From Comamonas testosteroni TK102 (lineage in GTDB: Bacteria; Pseudomonadota; Gammaproteobacteria; Burkholderiales; Burkholderiaceae_C): a stretch of 64,000 nt of DNA. The stretch lies in the NCBI RefSeq assembly GCF_000739375.1, contig NZ_CP006704.1:3038001-3102000 (forward strand), given 5' to 3'. Below are positions 40,478 to 50,020 of the stretch, piece by piece (the stretch's first letter is position 1; every line of letters starts with the position of its first letter). The position numbers were made by a program, and so were the translations under genes. The notes under the pieces were generated by a model. That model searched no databases, was not told the DNA's origin, and was given only the letters and a program-made list of their open reading frames with translations.

Positions 40478-43323
40478 GCGGATTGCTGGAAATGCTGGGC
40501 CTGTCTGGTGGTACCAAAAGCAAGCACAAGCGCCGGCTCATGACGGCCGCCGACCGCAAGCAGATGGCCGCCCGTCCGCCCTCCTTCACCGAGCTGCTGC
40601 CTTGGATCAAGTTTTCACCCAAAGACCGCAACTTTGTGATGCGCGACGGCAAGACCTTGGGCGCGCTGTTCGAGCTGGGCGCTGTCGCTACGGAGGCGCA
40701 GCCGCTGGAGTACCTGCAGGAGCACTGCCGCAAGATTCAAGAGGCCATTCAGGCGATTCCCGAGGTCGACTCTTCGCCTTGGGTGGTGCAGTTCTTCCTG
40801 AGCGATGACCGAAACATCGACGGGCTTAACCAATACCTTCACGACTACATCCTGTCCCAGCACAAGGACGCCAAGCGCGCGCAGGCCATCATCGACTCGG
40901 AATACACGCAGTCCGTGCTGAAGGAGTTTCGCAGTCACCTGTCGCAGGTTTCCCGAGAGCAGGGGCTGTTTACCGACACCTTGGTGACGGGCCAGACCTG
41001 GCGTGGCCAGCAGCGGCGGGTTCGCTGCTGCATCTATCGCCAGTTTGATGACTTGGTCAATGAGCGCCGCATGGCCGAGCAGCAGATGGAGGCTGTGGCC
41101 ACCACCTTGCTGGCCACGCTGAACGAAGCCGGCGTGACGGCGCGGCGTGCCAACGGCAAGGACTTCTACGAGTGGATGCTTCCATTCTTCAACCGTAATG
41201 TGCCCTGGGCCAGCACGGGCGCCGAGCTGTTCCGCGGCGCGCCCTATCCGGGTGATGTGGCTCCAGAGGGCATCTATGACTGGGACTTTTCCGAGTCGCT
41301 AAACCTGTCTGAGCCCTCGTGCAACCAGGAACAAGGCTGCTTCGAATTCGATGGCCAGCCGGTGAAGTTCCTCACGCTGCAGAACCTTCGTGCTCACCCT
41401 AGCATAGGGCACTTCTCCGCAGAAAGCCGGATCGGGAACGAAGCCTATGCGCGGTTTGACCGGCTGCCGCCTGGCTCGATGCTGTCCGTGACGGTGACGA
41501 TTGCTGCCCAATACCAGGTCGAGCGCCACGTCGAGGACATCAAAAAGGCCTCCCGTGCTCAAAACGCCGTGGCGCAGGAGACCCATAGAGAGTCGGAGCA
41601 AGTGCTCCAGCACATGGCCACCGGGGACAAGCTGTATCCGATGTTCATGGGGCTGTACCTGAGCGGCAAGACTCATGCGGATCTGGATGCGGCTGTCTCC
41701 GAGGTCAATGCCCAGCTGACGCCGACCGGGATGCGTTTCATCGAATCCCGAGAGGACCTTGTGGCGCATGACGCATTCCTGCGTGCATTGCCATTCGCAT
41801 TTGATCCCACGTTCGACCTGCGAAGCATGCGACGGTCGCGCCTGACGTTTGCGAGCCTGATCGCCGCCATTTTGCCGGTCTACGGGCGCTCACGCGGAAC
41901 GGCCAACCCCGGCTTTTGGTTCTGGAACCGGGGCGGCGAGCCGTTGTGGATCGATCCACTCAACAAGATCGACCGCAAGAAGAACGCCCATATGGTGGTG
42001 TTCGGCCCCACAGGAGCGGGCAAGTCGGCGACGTTGAATTACCTGTCCATGCTGGTCATGGCCATCCACCGCCCACGCCTGGTGATCGCGGATGCAGGCA
42101 AGTCTTTCGATCTGATGGTCAAGGACATGGCCACCAAAGGCTTGAGCGTGTATCGCGTCAACTTGAGCGGCGATACAGACGTATCACTGCCTCCATTCGT
42201 GTACGCCAGCGAGCTGCTGCAGGACAAGGAGATCATGGAGTCCTTCAAGGCAGCGGAGGAATACTTCGGCGCTGGAGCGGGTATCCCCTCCGAAGAGGAT
42301 GCTGAGCTCGTAGGTGCCGAGCGACTGATGGAGTCGGTCAATGAAGTGATGGAGCCTGATGACGCCAACGACGACTCGGACGAAGAAAAGCGCGACTACC
42401 TAGGCGAGATGCTCATCTCGGCCATCATGATGATTACGGGTGGTGAAGACGCCGAGCTCAAACGCATGACGCGCGCCGACCGCTATCTGGTCACCAGGGC
42501 CATTATTCGAGCCGCAGTGCGCGTATCCAACGAAGGCAAGCCCCATCCTCTGACACAAGACGTCGCCCTGGAGCTGACGGCCATGGTCAAGGACGCATCT
42601 CTGTCGGAGCACCGCCGCGCGCGCGCCGAAGAGATGGGCCATTCGATGATGACCTTCACGACAGGCCTGCGCGGCAAGCTCTTCAACCGCCTGGGCCAGG
42701 ACTGGCCCGATGCCGATGTAACCCTGGTGGAAATGGGCACACTGACCAAAGACGGCTATGAGGATGCGCTTGCTGTGGCCTACACCAGCCTGCTGGACTC
42801 GGTGCAGTCGCGCGCCGAGGCCGCTCAGCATGAGGATCGCCCCCTCATCATGCTGACCGATGAAGGGCACTTGATTACCACCAACGAGCTGCTTGGCCCG
42901 AAGGTGGCCAAGGGCACCAAGATGTGGCGAAAGCTCAATGCCTGGTTCTGGCTGGCCACGCAAAACCTGAAGGACTTCCCTGGCAGCATGTCCCGCGTGC
43001 TGTCCATGTGCGAGTTCTGGATGTTGCTGACCATGGACAAAAACGAGATCGAGGAGATCGCGCGCTTTCGATCGCTCACACCTGAGCAACGCCACATGAT
43101 GGAGTCTGCCGTCAAGGAGCCGGCGAAGTACACCGAAGGTGTGCTCATCAGCGCGAACAATCAGTGGCTGTTCCGAAACGTGCCACCGGCGTTGCCAATC
43201 GCGCTGGCAATGACCGAGGGCCACGAGAAGGCCGAGCGCCGCCGTCTCATGGACGAGCATGGTTGCACCGAGGTTCAAGCGGCCTACCGCGTGGCGGCAC
43301 GCCTGCAGGAGGCGCGCGCATGA
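40474..43323 (+). CDS. TraC/VirB4-like ATPase, PFL_4706 family
   Basis: 949 residues. Main secretion ATPase of the GI-type system. Walker A GPTGAGKS at 511-518 and Walker B LIMLTDEGH (D796, E797) are intact. N-terminal half with MRDGKTLGALFELGAVATEA and the C-terminal ATPase domain ending near EVQAAYRVAARLQEARA. Its presence besides TrbE gives the window two independent VirB4-type motors. ATGA overlaps on both sides. Confidence 0.95.
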   Translation: MSGLLEMLGLSGGTKSKHKRRLMTAADRKQMAARPPSFTELLPWIKFSPKDRNFVMRDGKTLGALFELGAVATEAQPLEYLQEHCRKIQEAIQAIPEVDSSPWVVQFFLSDDRNIDGLNQYLHDYILSQHKDAKRAQAIIDSEYTQSVLKEFRSHLSQVSREQGLFTDTLVTGQTWRGQQRRVRCCIYRQFDDLVNERRMAEQQMEAVATTLLATLNEAGVTARRANGKDFYEWMLPFFNRNVPWASTGAELFRGAPYPGDVAPEGIYDWDFSESLNLSEPSCNQEQGCFEFDGQPVKFLTLQNLRAHPSIGHFSAESRIGNEAYARFDRLPPGSMLSVTVTIAAQYQVERHVEDIKKASRAQNAVAQETHRESEQVLQHMATGDKLYPMFMGLYLSGKTHADLDAAVSEVNAQLTPTGMRFIESREDLVAHDAFLRALPFAFDPTFDLRSMRRSRLTFASLIAAILPVYGRSRGTANPGFWFWNRGGEPLWIDPLNKIDRKKNAHMVVFGPTGAGKSATLNYLSMLVMAIHRPRLVIADAGKSFDLMVKDMATKGLSVYRVNLSGDTDVSLPPFVYASELLQDKEIMESFKAAEEYFGAGAGIPSEEDAELVGAERLMESVNEVMEPDDANDDSDEEKRDYLGEMLISAIMMITGGEDAELKRMTRADRYLVTRAIIRAAVRVSNEGKPHPLTQDVALELTAMVKDASLSEHRRARAEEMGHSMMTFTTGLRGKLFNRLGQDWPDADVTLVEMGTLTKDGYEDALAVAYTSLLDSVQSRAEAAQHEDRPLIMLTDEGHLITTNELLGPKVAKGTKMWRKLNAWFWLATQNLKDFPGSMSRVLSMCEFWMLLTMDKNEIEEIARFRSLTPEQRHMMESAVKEPAKYTEGVLISANNQWLFRNVPPALPIALAMTEGHEKAERRRLMDEHGCTEVQAAYRVAARLQEARA

Positions 43324-43766
43324 TGCGGTCCTCCCTCACTGCCCTGGTGCTGCTTCTTTGCGCTCATGGCGCGCTGGCCCAAGGCTCTATCGGCCCTTCG
43401 GTGACAACCGTGGAGGTCTTCGCCAATTCGGCCACGGTGGTACGGCCGCCGTTTCGCCAGCCTGGCTACGTGCTCAAGGTCTATCGCGTGGACGCCATGG
43501 CTCAGCTTGAGCAGCAGCTCAATGCAGGGCTGCCCAAGAACGAAGCCGACGCCATGGCCTATATGCGTCAGCACGAGGCCGAGATCCGTCGCCGCTACAA
43601 GGACCAGATCACCAATGCGGCCTCCGGCATGACGCTGGCCGTCCAGTACCGATTGGACCGGCTCCCGGCCATCGTCATCAATCGCGCCAAGGTCATTTAT
43701 GGAGTTGCGGATGTGGACCGCGCCATCGAACTGTTCGCCGCGGCTCAGCAGAGGCCTTCCCGATGA
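43320..43766 (+). CDS. PFL_4709-family protein (thioredoxin-like)
   Basis: 148 residues from ATG 43320 (ATG 43323 also possible). Signal peptide to about residue 21 (AHGALAQ). Conserved segments TVEVFANSATVVRPP, YRVDAMAQLEQQLNAGLPKN and RLPAIVINRAKVIYGVADVD match PFL_4709, which resembles TrbC/DsbC-type thiol folds; no CxxC is present, so redox activity is unlikely. Overlaps the ATPase and the next gene by 4 bp each. Confidence 0.85.
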   Translation: MMRSSLTALVLLLCAHGALAQGSIGPSVTTVEVFANSATVVRPPFRQPGYVLKVYRVDAMAQLEQQLNAGLPKNEADAMAYMRQHEAEIRRRYKDQITNAASGMTLAVQYRLDRLPAIVINRAKVIYGVADVDRAIELFAAAQQRPSR

Positions 43767-45058
43767 AAAAACGAGCTTCCCTAAATCTCAGGCTGCGCCG
43801 TCTCGTCGCGGCCGTCAGTACGGCCTCGATGTGCGCTGTGCTCACACCGGCCACCACCATGGCAGGAACCACCACCCCGGCCATCATCGCGAATACGGCC
43901 AAGGCGGCCTTGTCTTGTGTGTCGTACTCCGTCGAGGGCGTGTGCTTTTTCTTGAGCTGCGGCTGGACCGGATGCTGGATTCGGACCTCGATCAAGATCT
44001 CCCACTATGTGCCAGATGTGGTGGTCAGCACCTACAACGAACCGCTGCGCCACCCTTGGACCGACATCGGCACGGTCGTGGCCACCACGTTGACAACGGC
44101 TGGATCTGCACTGACAGGACGGCTGCTGGACTCGTCCGCCGGCGGCCTGGACAGCAACTCAGCCATGGCGAACTTCAAAGGGGCGGATGCCATAGGCAAT
44201 CCTGCCGGCATGTTTGCCAGCATGCTCGCGTCTGGCGGCATGTTCACAATGCCTAAGTCCATCGCATTTCCCACGGTTAGCGAGTTGGCCAAGTTTCCCT
44301 CGAAGGAGCTACCCAATATTGGGCGCCAGTGGACCCAAGTGCCTGCCAGCATTGCAGAAACTGTGGCATCTGATGCCAAGGGTCTGTTGAGCTCGGAATC
44401 ATTGCTGGCCAGCCTTGGAACGATCCTCAAGACCATCGAGGGCGTGAAGCAGGTGATGGAGATCGCCGAGACCGTGCAGCAGATCCAGGCGGGCATCGCC
44501 GGTCTGCAGCAGCTCTCCGAAATTCTCTCGGGCAGCACCGGAGGTGCCCTCTTCTGTCCTGGCGGAGCCAGCTATTTCAACCTGCACTTCCAAAGCGAGC
44601 TCGATGCGCCTTTCTGGCGCGGCATCGTGCCTGTGGAAATGATCTATCCGCAGGCCTGGGTACCCGGACTGGGCGAGATCGGCTCAGGCTATACGCAGAC
44701 CTGGGGCAACCTGTACCCACGTACCGGAGAAATCATCCAGTCGCACCCCGTGAAGGCTTCTGCAGTGCTAGCTGAGCGTGTCGCCTCGATCATCTACAAG
44801 GAAGCTCAGCCTCACATCTACTCGCGCGTCCAGCCCTCCGGGGGCTATCGCTACTTCAACTATGGCGAGAAGCGCAAATGGCAGATGTTGTATCCGCAGG
44901 CTTGGTCCGGGTGCCAGCAATTCGGCCAGAACGACTCGCTGTCGCTGACTTCGTTCGGGGATGGAGCCACCAGCTCCGATGACGGCTACGCCTGGAACCT
45001 TTGGCAAAAGTACACCTGCTGCCGGCGTCGTGGTGTGTATCTCTACTCCGTGCCCTGA
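43763..45058 (+). CDS. PFL_4710-family protein, TraU-like
   Basis: 431 residues. Signal peptide to about residue 35. Hallmarks: CGWTGCWIRTSIKISHYVPD, VVVSTYNEPLRHPWTDIG, and several Cys pairs expected to form disulfides outside the cytoplasm. In F-like systems TraU is needed for DNA transfer and pair stabilisation. Longer than many family members (about 315 in memory), owing to a central helical insert (about 180-260). Confidence 0.87.
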   Translation: MKKRASLNLRLRRLVAAVSTASMCAVLTPATTMAGTTTPAIIANTAKAALSCVSYSVEGVCFFLSCGWTGCWIRTSIKISHYVPDVVVSTYNEPLRHPWTDIGTVVATTLTTAGSALTGRLLDSSAGGLDSNSAMANFKGADAIGNPAGMFASMLASGGMFTMPKSIAFPTVSELAKFPSKELPNIGRQWTQVPASIAETVASDAKGLLSSESLLASLGTILKTIEGVKQVMEIAETVQQIQAGIAGLQQLSEILSGSTGGALFCPGGASYFNLHFQSELDAPFWRGIVPVEMIYPQAWVPGLGEIGSGYTQTWGNLYPRTGEIIQSHPVKASAVLAERVASIIYKEAQPHIYSRVQPSGGYRYFNYGEKRKWQMLYPQAWSGCQQFGQNDSLSLTSFGDGATSSDDGYAWNLWQKYTCCRRRGVYLYSVP

Positions 45059-45078
45059 CCTCCCACTCCAATTTCACT

Positions 45079-46461
45079 ATGACAATCGCACACTCCTCTT
45101 CTCTGCGCTTCAAGCGGATCTGCGCGGCCGTGACCTTGGCCTGCGTGCTGGCTCCCTCGGTCGTGACACCTGCGGCCGCCCAGACGATTACCTCGTCGGG
45201 TCTCTACTATCGGATGGGCGGGGGCTCGCCGATCAGCGCTGCCCCCCATCGCAGCGCCTTATCGATGCAGTTGGGTGCCGGCGTCCGCGCGAACTATTCC
45301 TGCGGGAAGTTTGACATCGGGCTCTCGTGGTCGGATCTCATGAATAGCATCCAGAACCTGGGTGCGACGATTACCGGGGCCGTGCAAGCCGGTATCTCGG
45401 CCCTGCCGCTGTATTTCCTCCAGCGCGCGCAGCCAGGCCTCTATCAGCTCTTCCAAAACTTCAGCCAGAAGGCGGATCTGCTGGTCTCTGCATCGCTGAA
45501 GACCTGTGAGGACATGGAGGCGATGATCAAGAATGGCCAGGACCCTTATGAGGAGTACATAGCCCTGGCCAAGGGCGATGCCTGGAAGGTCAAGGCCAAT
45601 ACGGGCGGCAGCGTAGTCAATGCCAAGCTCGATATCAACAAGAACGAGGCGGGCCAGCGTGCCGGATTGCCATGGGTATTTGGCAGCCGAGCCGGGGGTG
45701 CTGGGACCCCTCCTATCCAGCCAATCCGCGACCTGGCCGTCGCCGGCTACAACGTCACCATCAACAAGGCAGCCAACTCCCTGTCGACGGCGAACTACGG
45801 CAGCTCCTCGCTGGCATCGACGCGCCTGGTCCAGGCCTTCAAGACCCCGGACGATCTGGCTCGCTGGAGTGCCGAAGTCCTTGGCGATCAGAAAATCTAT
45901 ATGTGCACCCAAGGCTCCGATTGCCCGAGCCCCACCATCACCTCGACGGCGACCGGCCTGGCCCCGAAATTTGAGCGCGAGCTGGACGAGGTACTGCCCA
46001 CGATGCGAAATATGGGCTTCAGCACTTCAAGCAGCCATGCCGACCTGGCCAAAGTCAGCGCTCCCGGCATGGCCGTGAGCCCACAGCTGATGGACGCCGT
46101 GCGCAAGCTGCCGACTGATGTGCGGTCTGTGGCCATTAACCGCCTGGCCCAGGAGGTTGCGGTCTACAAGACCATCGATAAGGCATTGATCGCGCGTAAC
46201 GCGCTGATCTCTGGCATGAGCCTGCCCGAGGCCACAGGCGCTGCTCCCGTTAGATCCGAGGTACAGACGAAGATTGACCGCCTGACTCAGTACATCAACG
46301 ACATGATGTTTGAGTTCCGCATACGGAAAGAAATGACCGGCGAGACAGCTTTGTCGATTATGGGCAACCAGCAGCAAGCCGGGGCCGCGTCGATGGATGT
46401 GCAAGGCGGCACGCGTGCAGATCCTGCGCCGTTGGTCGACGGACGTGTGAGCACAAGATGA
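45079..46461 (+). CDS. PFL_4711-family protein, TraH-like
   Basis: 460 residues from ATG 45079; upstream codons in the same frame overlap the preceding gene. Signal peptide to about residue 32 (VVTPAAAQ), then YYRMGGGSPISAAPHRS, WSDLMNSIQNLGATITG and QRAQPGLYQLFQNFSQKADL, all PFL_4711 family segments. Periplasmic or outer-membrane-associated transfer protein. The stop overlaps the next start (ATGA). Confidence 0.87.
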   Translation: MTIAHSSSLRFKRICAAVTLACVLAPSVVTPAAAQTITSSGLYYRMGGGSPISAAPHRSALSMQLGAGVRANYSCGKFDIGLSWSDLMNSIQNLGATITGAVQAGISALPLYFLQRAQPGLYQLFQNFSQKADLLVSASLKTCEDMEAMIKNGQDPYEEYIALAKGDAWKVKANTGGSVVNAKLDINKNEAGQRAGLPWVFGSRAGGAGTPPIQPIRDLAVAGYNVTINKAANSLSTANYGSSSLASTRLVQAFKTPDDLARWSAEVLGDQKIYMCTQGSDCPSPTITSTATGLAPKFERELDEVLPTMRNMGFSTSSSHADLAKVSAPGMAVSPQLMDAVRKLPTDVRSVAINRLAQEVAVYKTIDKALIARNALISGMSLPEATGAAPVRSEVQTKIDRLTQYINDMMFEFRIRKEMTGETALSIMGNQQQAGAASMDVQGGTRADPAPLVDGRVSTR

Positions 46462-46871
46462 CCGGCACCGAAAAAGTCGAGGAAGCGTCTCAGCCGGTTC
46501 CAAAGCGTAAGGGGCGGCTTCGTCGTTGGCTGCCCTGGCTCATCTACGGTGCCTTGATCGTTTTGATTGGCGGCACCTTGTTAACCTGGCTGCTCAAGCT
46601 GGAGCCCTCACAGGTCGTCTCTGTCTCAGCATGGTTTCGCAAGGGCGCGCAACTCGGGACGCTTACTCAGACCGCACTGTGCAGCTGGGTGATTGTCAGT
46701 TGGCGTCCGATCGTGGCCTGGGGATTCAGACGCGGCTACGTGGCCAAGCATGAGCTGCGGGCGGTGCTGGCTATGCGCTGGCGCGTTGCCGGCATGCTGA
46801 CGATGTACCTGGCACTCGTGCCAATAGGCGCGGGCAATATTGCCCGATTCATCATGGGCCTTATCTCCTGA
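46458..46871 (+). CDS. Small membrane protein of the transfer cluster
   Basis: 137 residues; three hydrophobic helices (about 24-46, 60-84 and 108-134) with basic loops (KRKGRLRRWLPW). No family recognised, but position between PFL_4711 and the TraG-N gene and the ATGA overlap make it part of the operon. It may be an inner-membrane partner or an exclusion-type protein; this is a guess. Confidence 0.7.
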   Translation: MTGTEKVEEASQPVPKRKGRLRRWLPWLIYGALIVLIGGTLLTWLLKLEPSQVVSVSAWFRKGAQLGTLTQTALCSWVIVSWRPIVAWGFRRGYVAKHELRAVLAMRWRVAGMLTMYLALVPIGAGNIARFIMGLIS

Positions 46872-46876
46872 TCGAT

Positions 46877-48493
46877 ATGCAGCTCGATAGCTATCTTGAA
46901 CTTTTTACGACGCTCTACGGCTGGGCATTCGCCAACCTTCTCGGCGAAATTTTGACCGGAACCGGCCTGGCCGCCCTGCCCTTCGCGCTCATCGTGTTTA
47001 GCGCGTGGCATAGCGCTAAAGAAGAAGGCGCAGGGTTTAACGGCGTGCTGGCTCTCATCGAGTCCATACAGACCAAGCTGATTACAGCATTGCTGGTTAT
47101 GGCCCTGTGCTTCGCCACCACGCCTCTCACCTCGCTGCACAACATCAATCTCAGCTACAAGCCAGAGCGAGCTGCAGATGGTTCTGAGCCTCAGGTCGTG
47201 TCGACCCAAGGTGGGACGAACTCGGGCTACGACCGAGCGATGGCCGACGCGGTGAATGGGTCTTTTGCCCGATCGGGAAACCTGTCCTATGTCCCCTTGT
47301 GGTGGTACAGCGTCATGGGGCTGTCCTCTGGCATCAATGGCGCTTTTCGGGCGGGTATGACCAGCTCTGAGCGCGATCTGCGCGTCGTAGCAGATCTGGC
47401 CAGGATGGCCACAATTGAAGATCCGGCTCTGTTGCACGATGTGCAGCGCTTCTACAGCGAGTGCTTTGTGCCGGCACGGAGCCAGTATTTCTCGATGGAC
47501 AAGAATCAGATCTCAGCAAATGGCCGAGGCATTCTCGCTGAGGGGAGCATCTATGGCCCTACGGATGTGGACTGGGTGGGCAGCCAGTTTTTCCGAACAG
47601 AGCCCGGTTTCTATGACGTGATGCGCTCATATAACCCGGTGCCTGGCTGGAGCATCGACTTCAATCGCGATAGCGAATACATGCAAGGCGGCGCTTCGGA
47701 TCAGGGCTTTATGAACCCGGACTGGGGGCGCCCAACCTGCAAGCAATGGTGGGAAGCTGACGCTGCTACAGGAGGAGTACGTGAGCGCCTCACCAGCAAC
47801 ACCTCGACATGGCGGAGTCTCTTGCAAGTCGCCCAAAACACTATCACGTTCAGTTCGACAGATGAGGCCAAGGATGCCATGGCAAAGCTCGCTTTTGAGA
47901 AGGCCAACCCGACATTTGTTAGTCCTGACAAGATGCTGGGCGACGACTATGGCAAGGGCACGAACGCGTGGCGTACCGTCACAGGGGGGATTAGTACCAT
48001 CGGGGTGGGTAAACAGGCATTTGAATCCTCACTCGGCATGGTCCCATTGTTGAATATGCTTCCCATGCTCCAAGCACTTGTACTGATGGCGTTGTATATG
48101 TTCCTGCCATTTATCGTAGTCATTAGTTGCTACGATTTAAAAGTGATGGTGATTGGTGGATTGGCAATATTCACGGTCAAGTTTTGGGCCGTCATGTGGT
48201 TTGTGGCTCGTTGGCTTGACGCTCATTTAATCGAGGCGATGTACCCAGGTTTGAGCGGATCTGCATTGATGCAAGAGATTACGCAAAGCGTGAGCTCAGG
48301 TCAGCCGCAGCTATATAAGCGCATGATTCTTAACACGTTATTGGCGCTGATGTTCATTGCGCTTCCATTCATTTGGAGCTCCATGATGGCGTGGGTCGGT
48401 TATCGACTTGGGTTTGAAAGTTCAACTCTCAATAAGGGAGAAAATCTTTCTTCCAACGCTGGCAAAGGCTCATCAATTAGACTGAAGCGCTGA
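46877..48493 (+). CDS. TraG-N-type membrane protein (mating-pair stabilisation)
   Basis: 538 residues. Hydrophobic helices near the N-terminus (about 10-60 and 72-92) and three more near 390-520 (LVLMALYMFLPFIVVISCYD, then FTVKFWAVMWFVARW), with a large periplasmic part between. YLELFTTLYGWAFANLLGEI and the rest match the TraG N-terminal domain family that ends GI-type clusters. Not the VirD4-like TraG. The last ~600 bp are visibly more AT-rich than the middle. Confidence 0.88.
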   Translation: MQLDSYLELFTTLYGWAFANLLGEILTGTGLAALPFALIVFSAWHSAKEEGAGFNGVLALIESIQTKLITALLVMALCFATTPLTSLHNINLSYKPERAADGSEPQVVSTQGGTNSGYDRAMADAVNGSFARSGNLSYVPLWWYSVMGLSSGINGAFRAGMTSSERDLRVVADLARMATIEDPALLHDVQRFYSECFVPARSQYFSMDKNQISANGRGILAEGSIYGPTDVDWVGSQFFRTEPGFYDVMRSYNPVPGWSIDFNRDSEYMQGGASDQGFMNPDWGRPTCKQWWEADAATGGVRERLTSNTSTWRSLLQVAQNTITFSSTDEAKDAMAKLAFEKANPTFVSPDKMLGDDYGKGTNAWRTVTGGISTIGVGKQAFESSLGMVPLLNMLPMLQALVLMALYMFLPFIVVISCYDLKVMVIGGLAIFTVKFWAVMWFVARWLDAHLIEAMYPGLSGSALMQEITQSVSSGQPQLYKRMILNTLLALMFIALPFIWSSMMAWVGYRLGFESSTLNKGENLSSNAGKGSSIRLKR

Positions 48494-48500
48494 CGATGAG

Positions 48501-48734
48501 TTAGCGGTTTTCTTCTTCTGTGTAACGGTGCAGATCGGCCAAGCCTACCTCACCGTTGTACATTGCGGCATAGACATCGTTGACCGAGGTGATGATGGGG
48601 GCATCTTCTTCAGTCGCCTTTGGCGAAGTGAAGAAAGCCCAAGCAGCATTCCAGAGCGAACCAAGCACTAGACCGCCAACGATGAGGAAGACTCGCCAAA
48701 GCAGGCCGATGAGAGCGGTAAAGAGTTTGAGCAT
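48501..48734 (-). CDS. Small membrane protein
   Basis: 77 residues from ATG 48734 with GGAG 6 nt upstream; the longer frame from 48848 lacks support. One long hydrophobic segment (about 6-38, LWRVFLIVGGLVLGSLWNAA) then an acidic end (TSVNDVYAAMYNGEVGLADL). Convergent with the transfer operon, in the position where related clusters carry a small opposite-strand membrane protein gene, but the family is not recognised. Confidence 0.65.
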   Translation of the reverse strand: MLKLFTALIGLLWRVFLIVGGLVLGSLWNAAWAFFTSPKATEEDAPIITSVNDVYAAMYNGEVGLADLHRYTEEENR

Positions 48735-48930
48735 AGGGACTCCATCGAAGTGAAATGGATCTTCGTGGCTCCCTGTGCGATCGTGCATCGCACACGACCC
48801 AAATTGAGTGGCCTCCACATCCTTCTGGATGTGCGCCAAGCAGATCACATACCTGGCGAGTCCAAATCTTGGCCGTTAAAGCGCAAGCGTGTCAGATGGT
48901 AACGGGTTCCATGACTGATGTAAAGGTGAA

Positions 48931-49140
48931 CTAAGCACCGGCAATCTCCACTGGGCCAATCCCGAGGTAGACCTGCGTACCTGCTATATCGGTGACCGAC
49001 CAGCGGTCATTGTCCAACTGAGTGACTTGGTAATTTTCAGCGGTCAGCGGCAGGCCCATTTCTTCTTGGTAGCCCAGCCATGTCTCATAGCGTAGTACAG
49101 CTGAAGGAACGAATGTGCTTGTATCTGCTTTGATTTTCAT
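48931..49140 (-). CDS. Hypothetical small protein
   Basis: 69 residues from ATG 49140 (a further in-frame ATG lies 18 bp upstream). Sequence such as RYETWLGYQEEMGLPLTAEN and VTDIAGTQVYLGIG has normal composition; no domain recognised. Ends 197 bp before the upstream end of the small membrane protein gene. Moderate support from length and codon use only. Confidence 0.45.
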   Translation of the reverse strand: MKIKADTSTFVPSAVLRYETWLGYQEEMGLPLTAENYQVTQLDNDRWSVTDIAGTQVYLGIGPVEIAGA

Positions 49141-49226
49141 GAGTTCTCGATCATGCACCGTAGGTGCTGTGAAGCGACTTAGCCATAGCGAATGAGTGTA
49201 GATTGACGGAAGTATTTCTCATATGG

Positions 49227-49937
49227 TTATCGCTCGTAACCCTTACTTTTCGTTTTATTCACTTCATTCTCGATAGATTTTTCGAGGGTTTGAATTTCCC
49301 TCTCCGCTGCTAGTTCCACCTCGGAGATAGATCGCTGTAGATCTCGAATGTCATCGAAAACAACAGCAGCTCTCAAACCTTCGGCATCAATGGAAACGGC
49401 AAGTCCGCCACACGTTCCGTTTGACACTTTCGTTAACTGGTCGACGTAATATTTAAATTGTTCGTGATCCACACCAATTTCAGTTGACGGAGTACTAATA
49501 TAGTCCAAGCAAAATTTACCATCGCCGATCCAGTTATGATTTGTTGCTGGCTTGATAATAATGTCAATATATGGTAAAAATGCAAGACATTTCTTTTTAC
49601 TATCGGAATATTCGCTGGCAACGCTCAAGAAATGGCAGCGTTTTGAAATATCATTGAAATTTGAATCTTTGAAAGATTCCAATTTATCCCGGAGAGATTT
49701 TTTACTTGCCTTGGTTTTTTCGCCAGCAATTTCTTTAAACTCTCTTTTGAACTCAATAATAATATTCCGTCCTCCTACAGAGGTCAAAAGGTCACCAATG
49801 GTTTTTTCGCCTTTTCGTGTTTGCTGATATAGCTCGATACCGACCGCAGTTTTTGCCCCTTTTGAGACTGCACTGAACATGTAGCCAAGGGTAAAGAGAA
49901 AGGTTCCGATGTAGACATTTTCGTAGGTAGGTTTCAC
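49227..49937 (-). CDS. PD-(D/E)XK-nuclease-like protein downstream of dnaE2
   Basis: 236 residues from GTG 49937, chosen for its AGGAG site 5 nt upstream. Alternatives: ATG 49973, or GTG 50024, which overlaps the dnaE2 stop (GTGA) with GGAG before it. A PD-(D/E)XK-type motif is visible: E35, D49 (IGDLLTSVGG) and E62-F-K64 (IIIEFKRE), followed by a charged middle and a coiled-coil end (SEVELAAEREIQTLEKSIEN). It may be a nuclease. The DNA is far more AT-rich than dnaE2, suggesting separate acquisition, yet it sits right behind the SOS mutasome. Confidence 0.7.
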   Translation of the reverse strand: MKPTYENVYIGTFLFTLGYMFSAVSKGAKTAVGIELYQQTRKGEKTIGDLLTSVGGRNIIIEFKREFKEIAGEKTKASKKSLRDKLESFKDSNFNDISKRCHFLSVASEYSDSKKKCLAFLPYIDIIIKPATNHNWIGDGKFCLDYISTPSTEIGVDHEQFKYYVDQLTKVSNGTCGGLAVSIDAEGLRAAVVFDDIRDLQRSISEVELAAEREIQTLEKSIENEVNKTKSKGYER

Positions 49938-50020
49938 TTTATCTCCTGGGGTATGAGGCAAACCAGAGATCATGCCCGAAGGATGGGGTTCCCTGGGGAA
50001 GTTCCGGTTCCAATTGGCGC

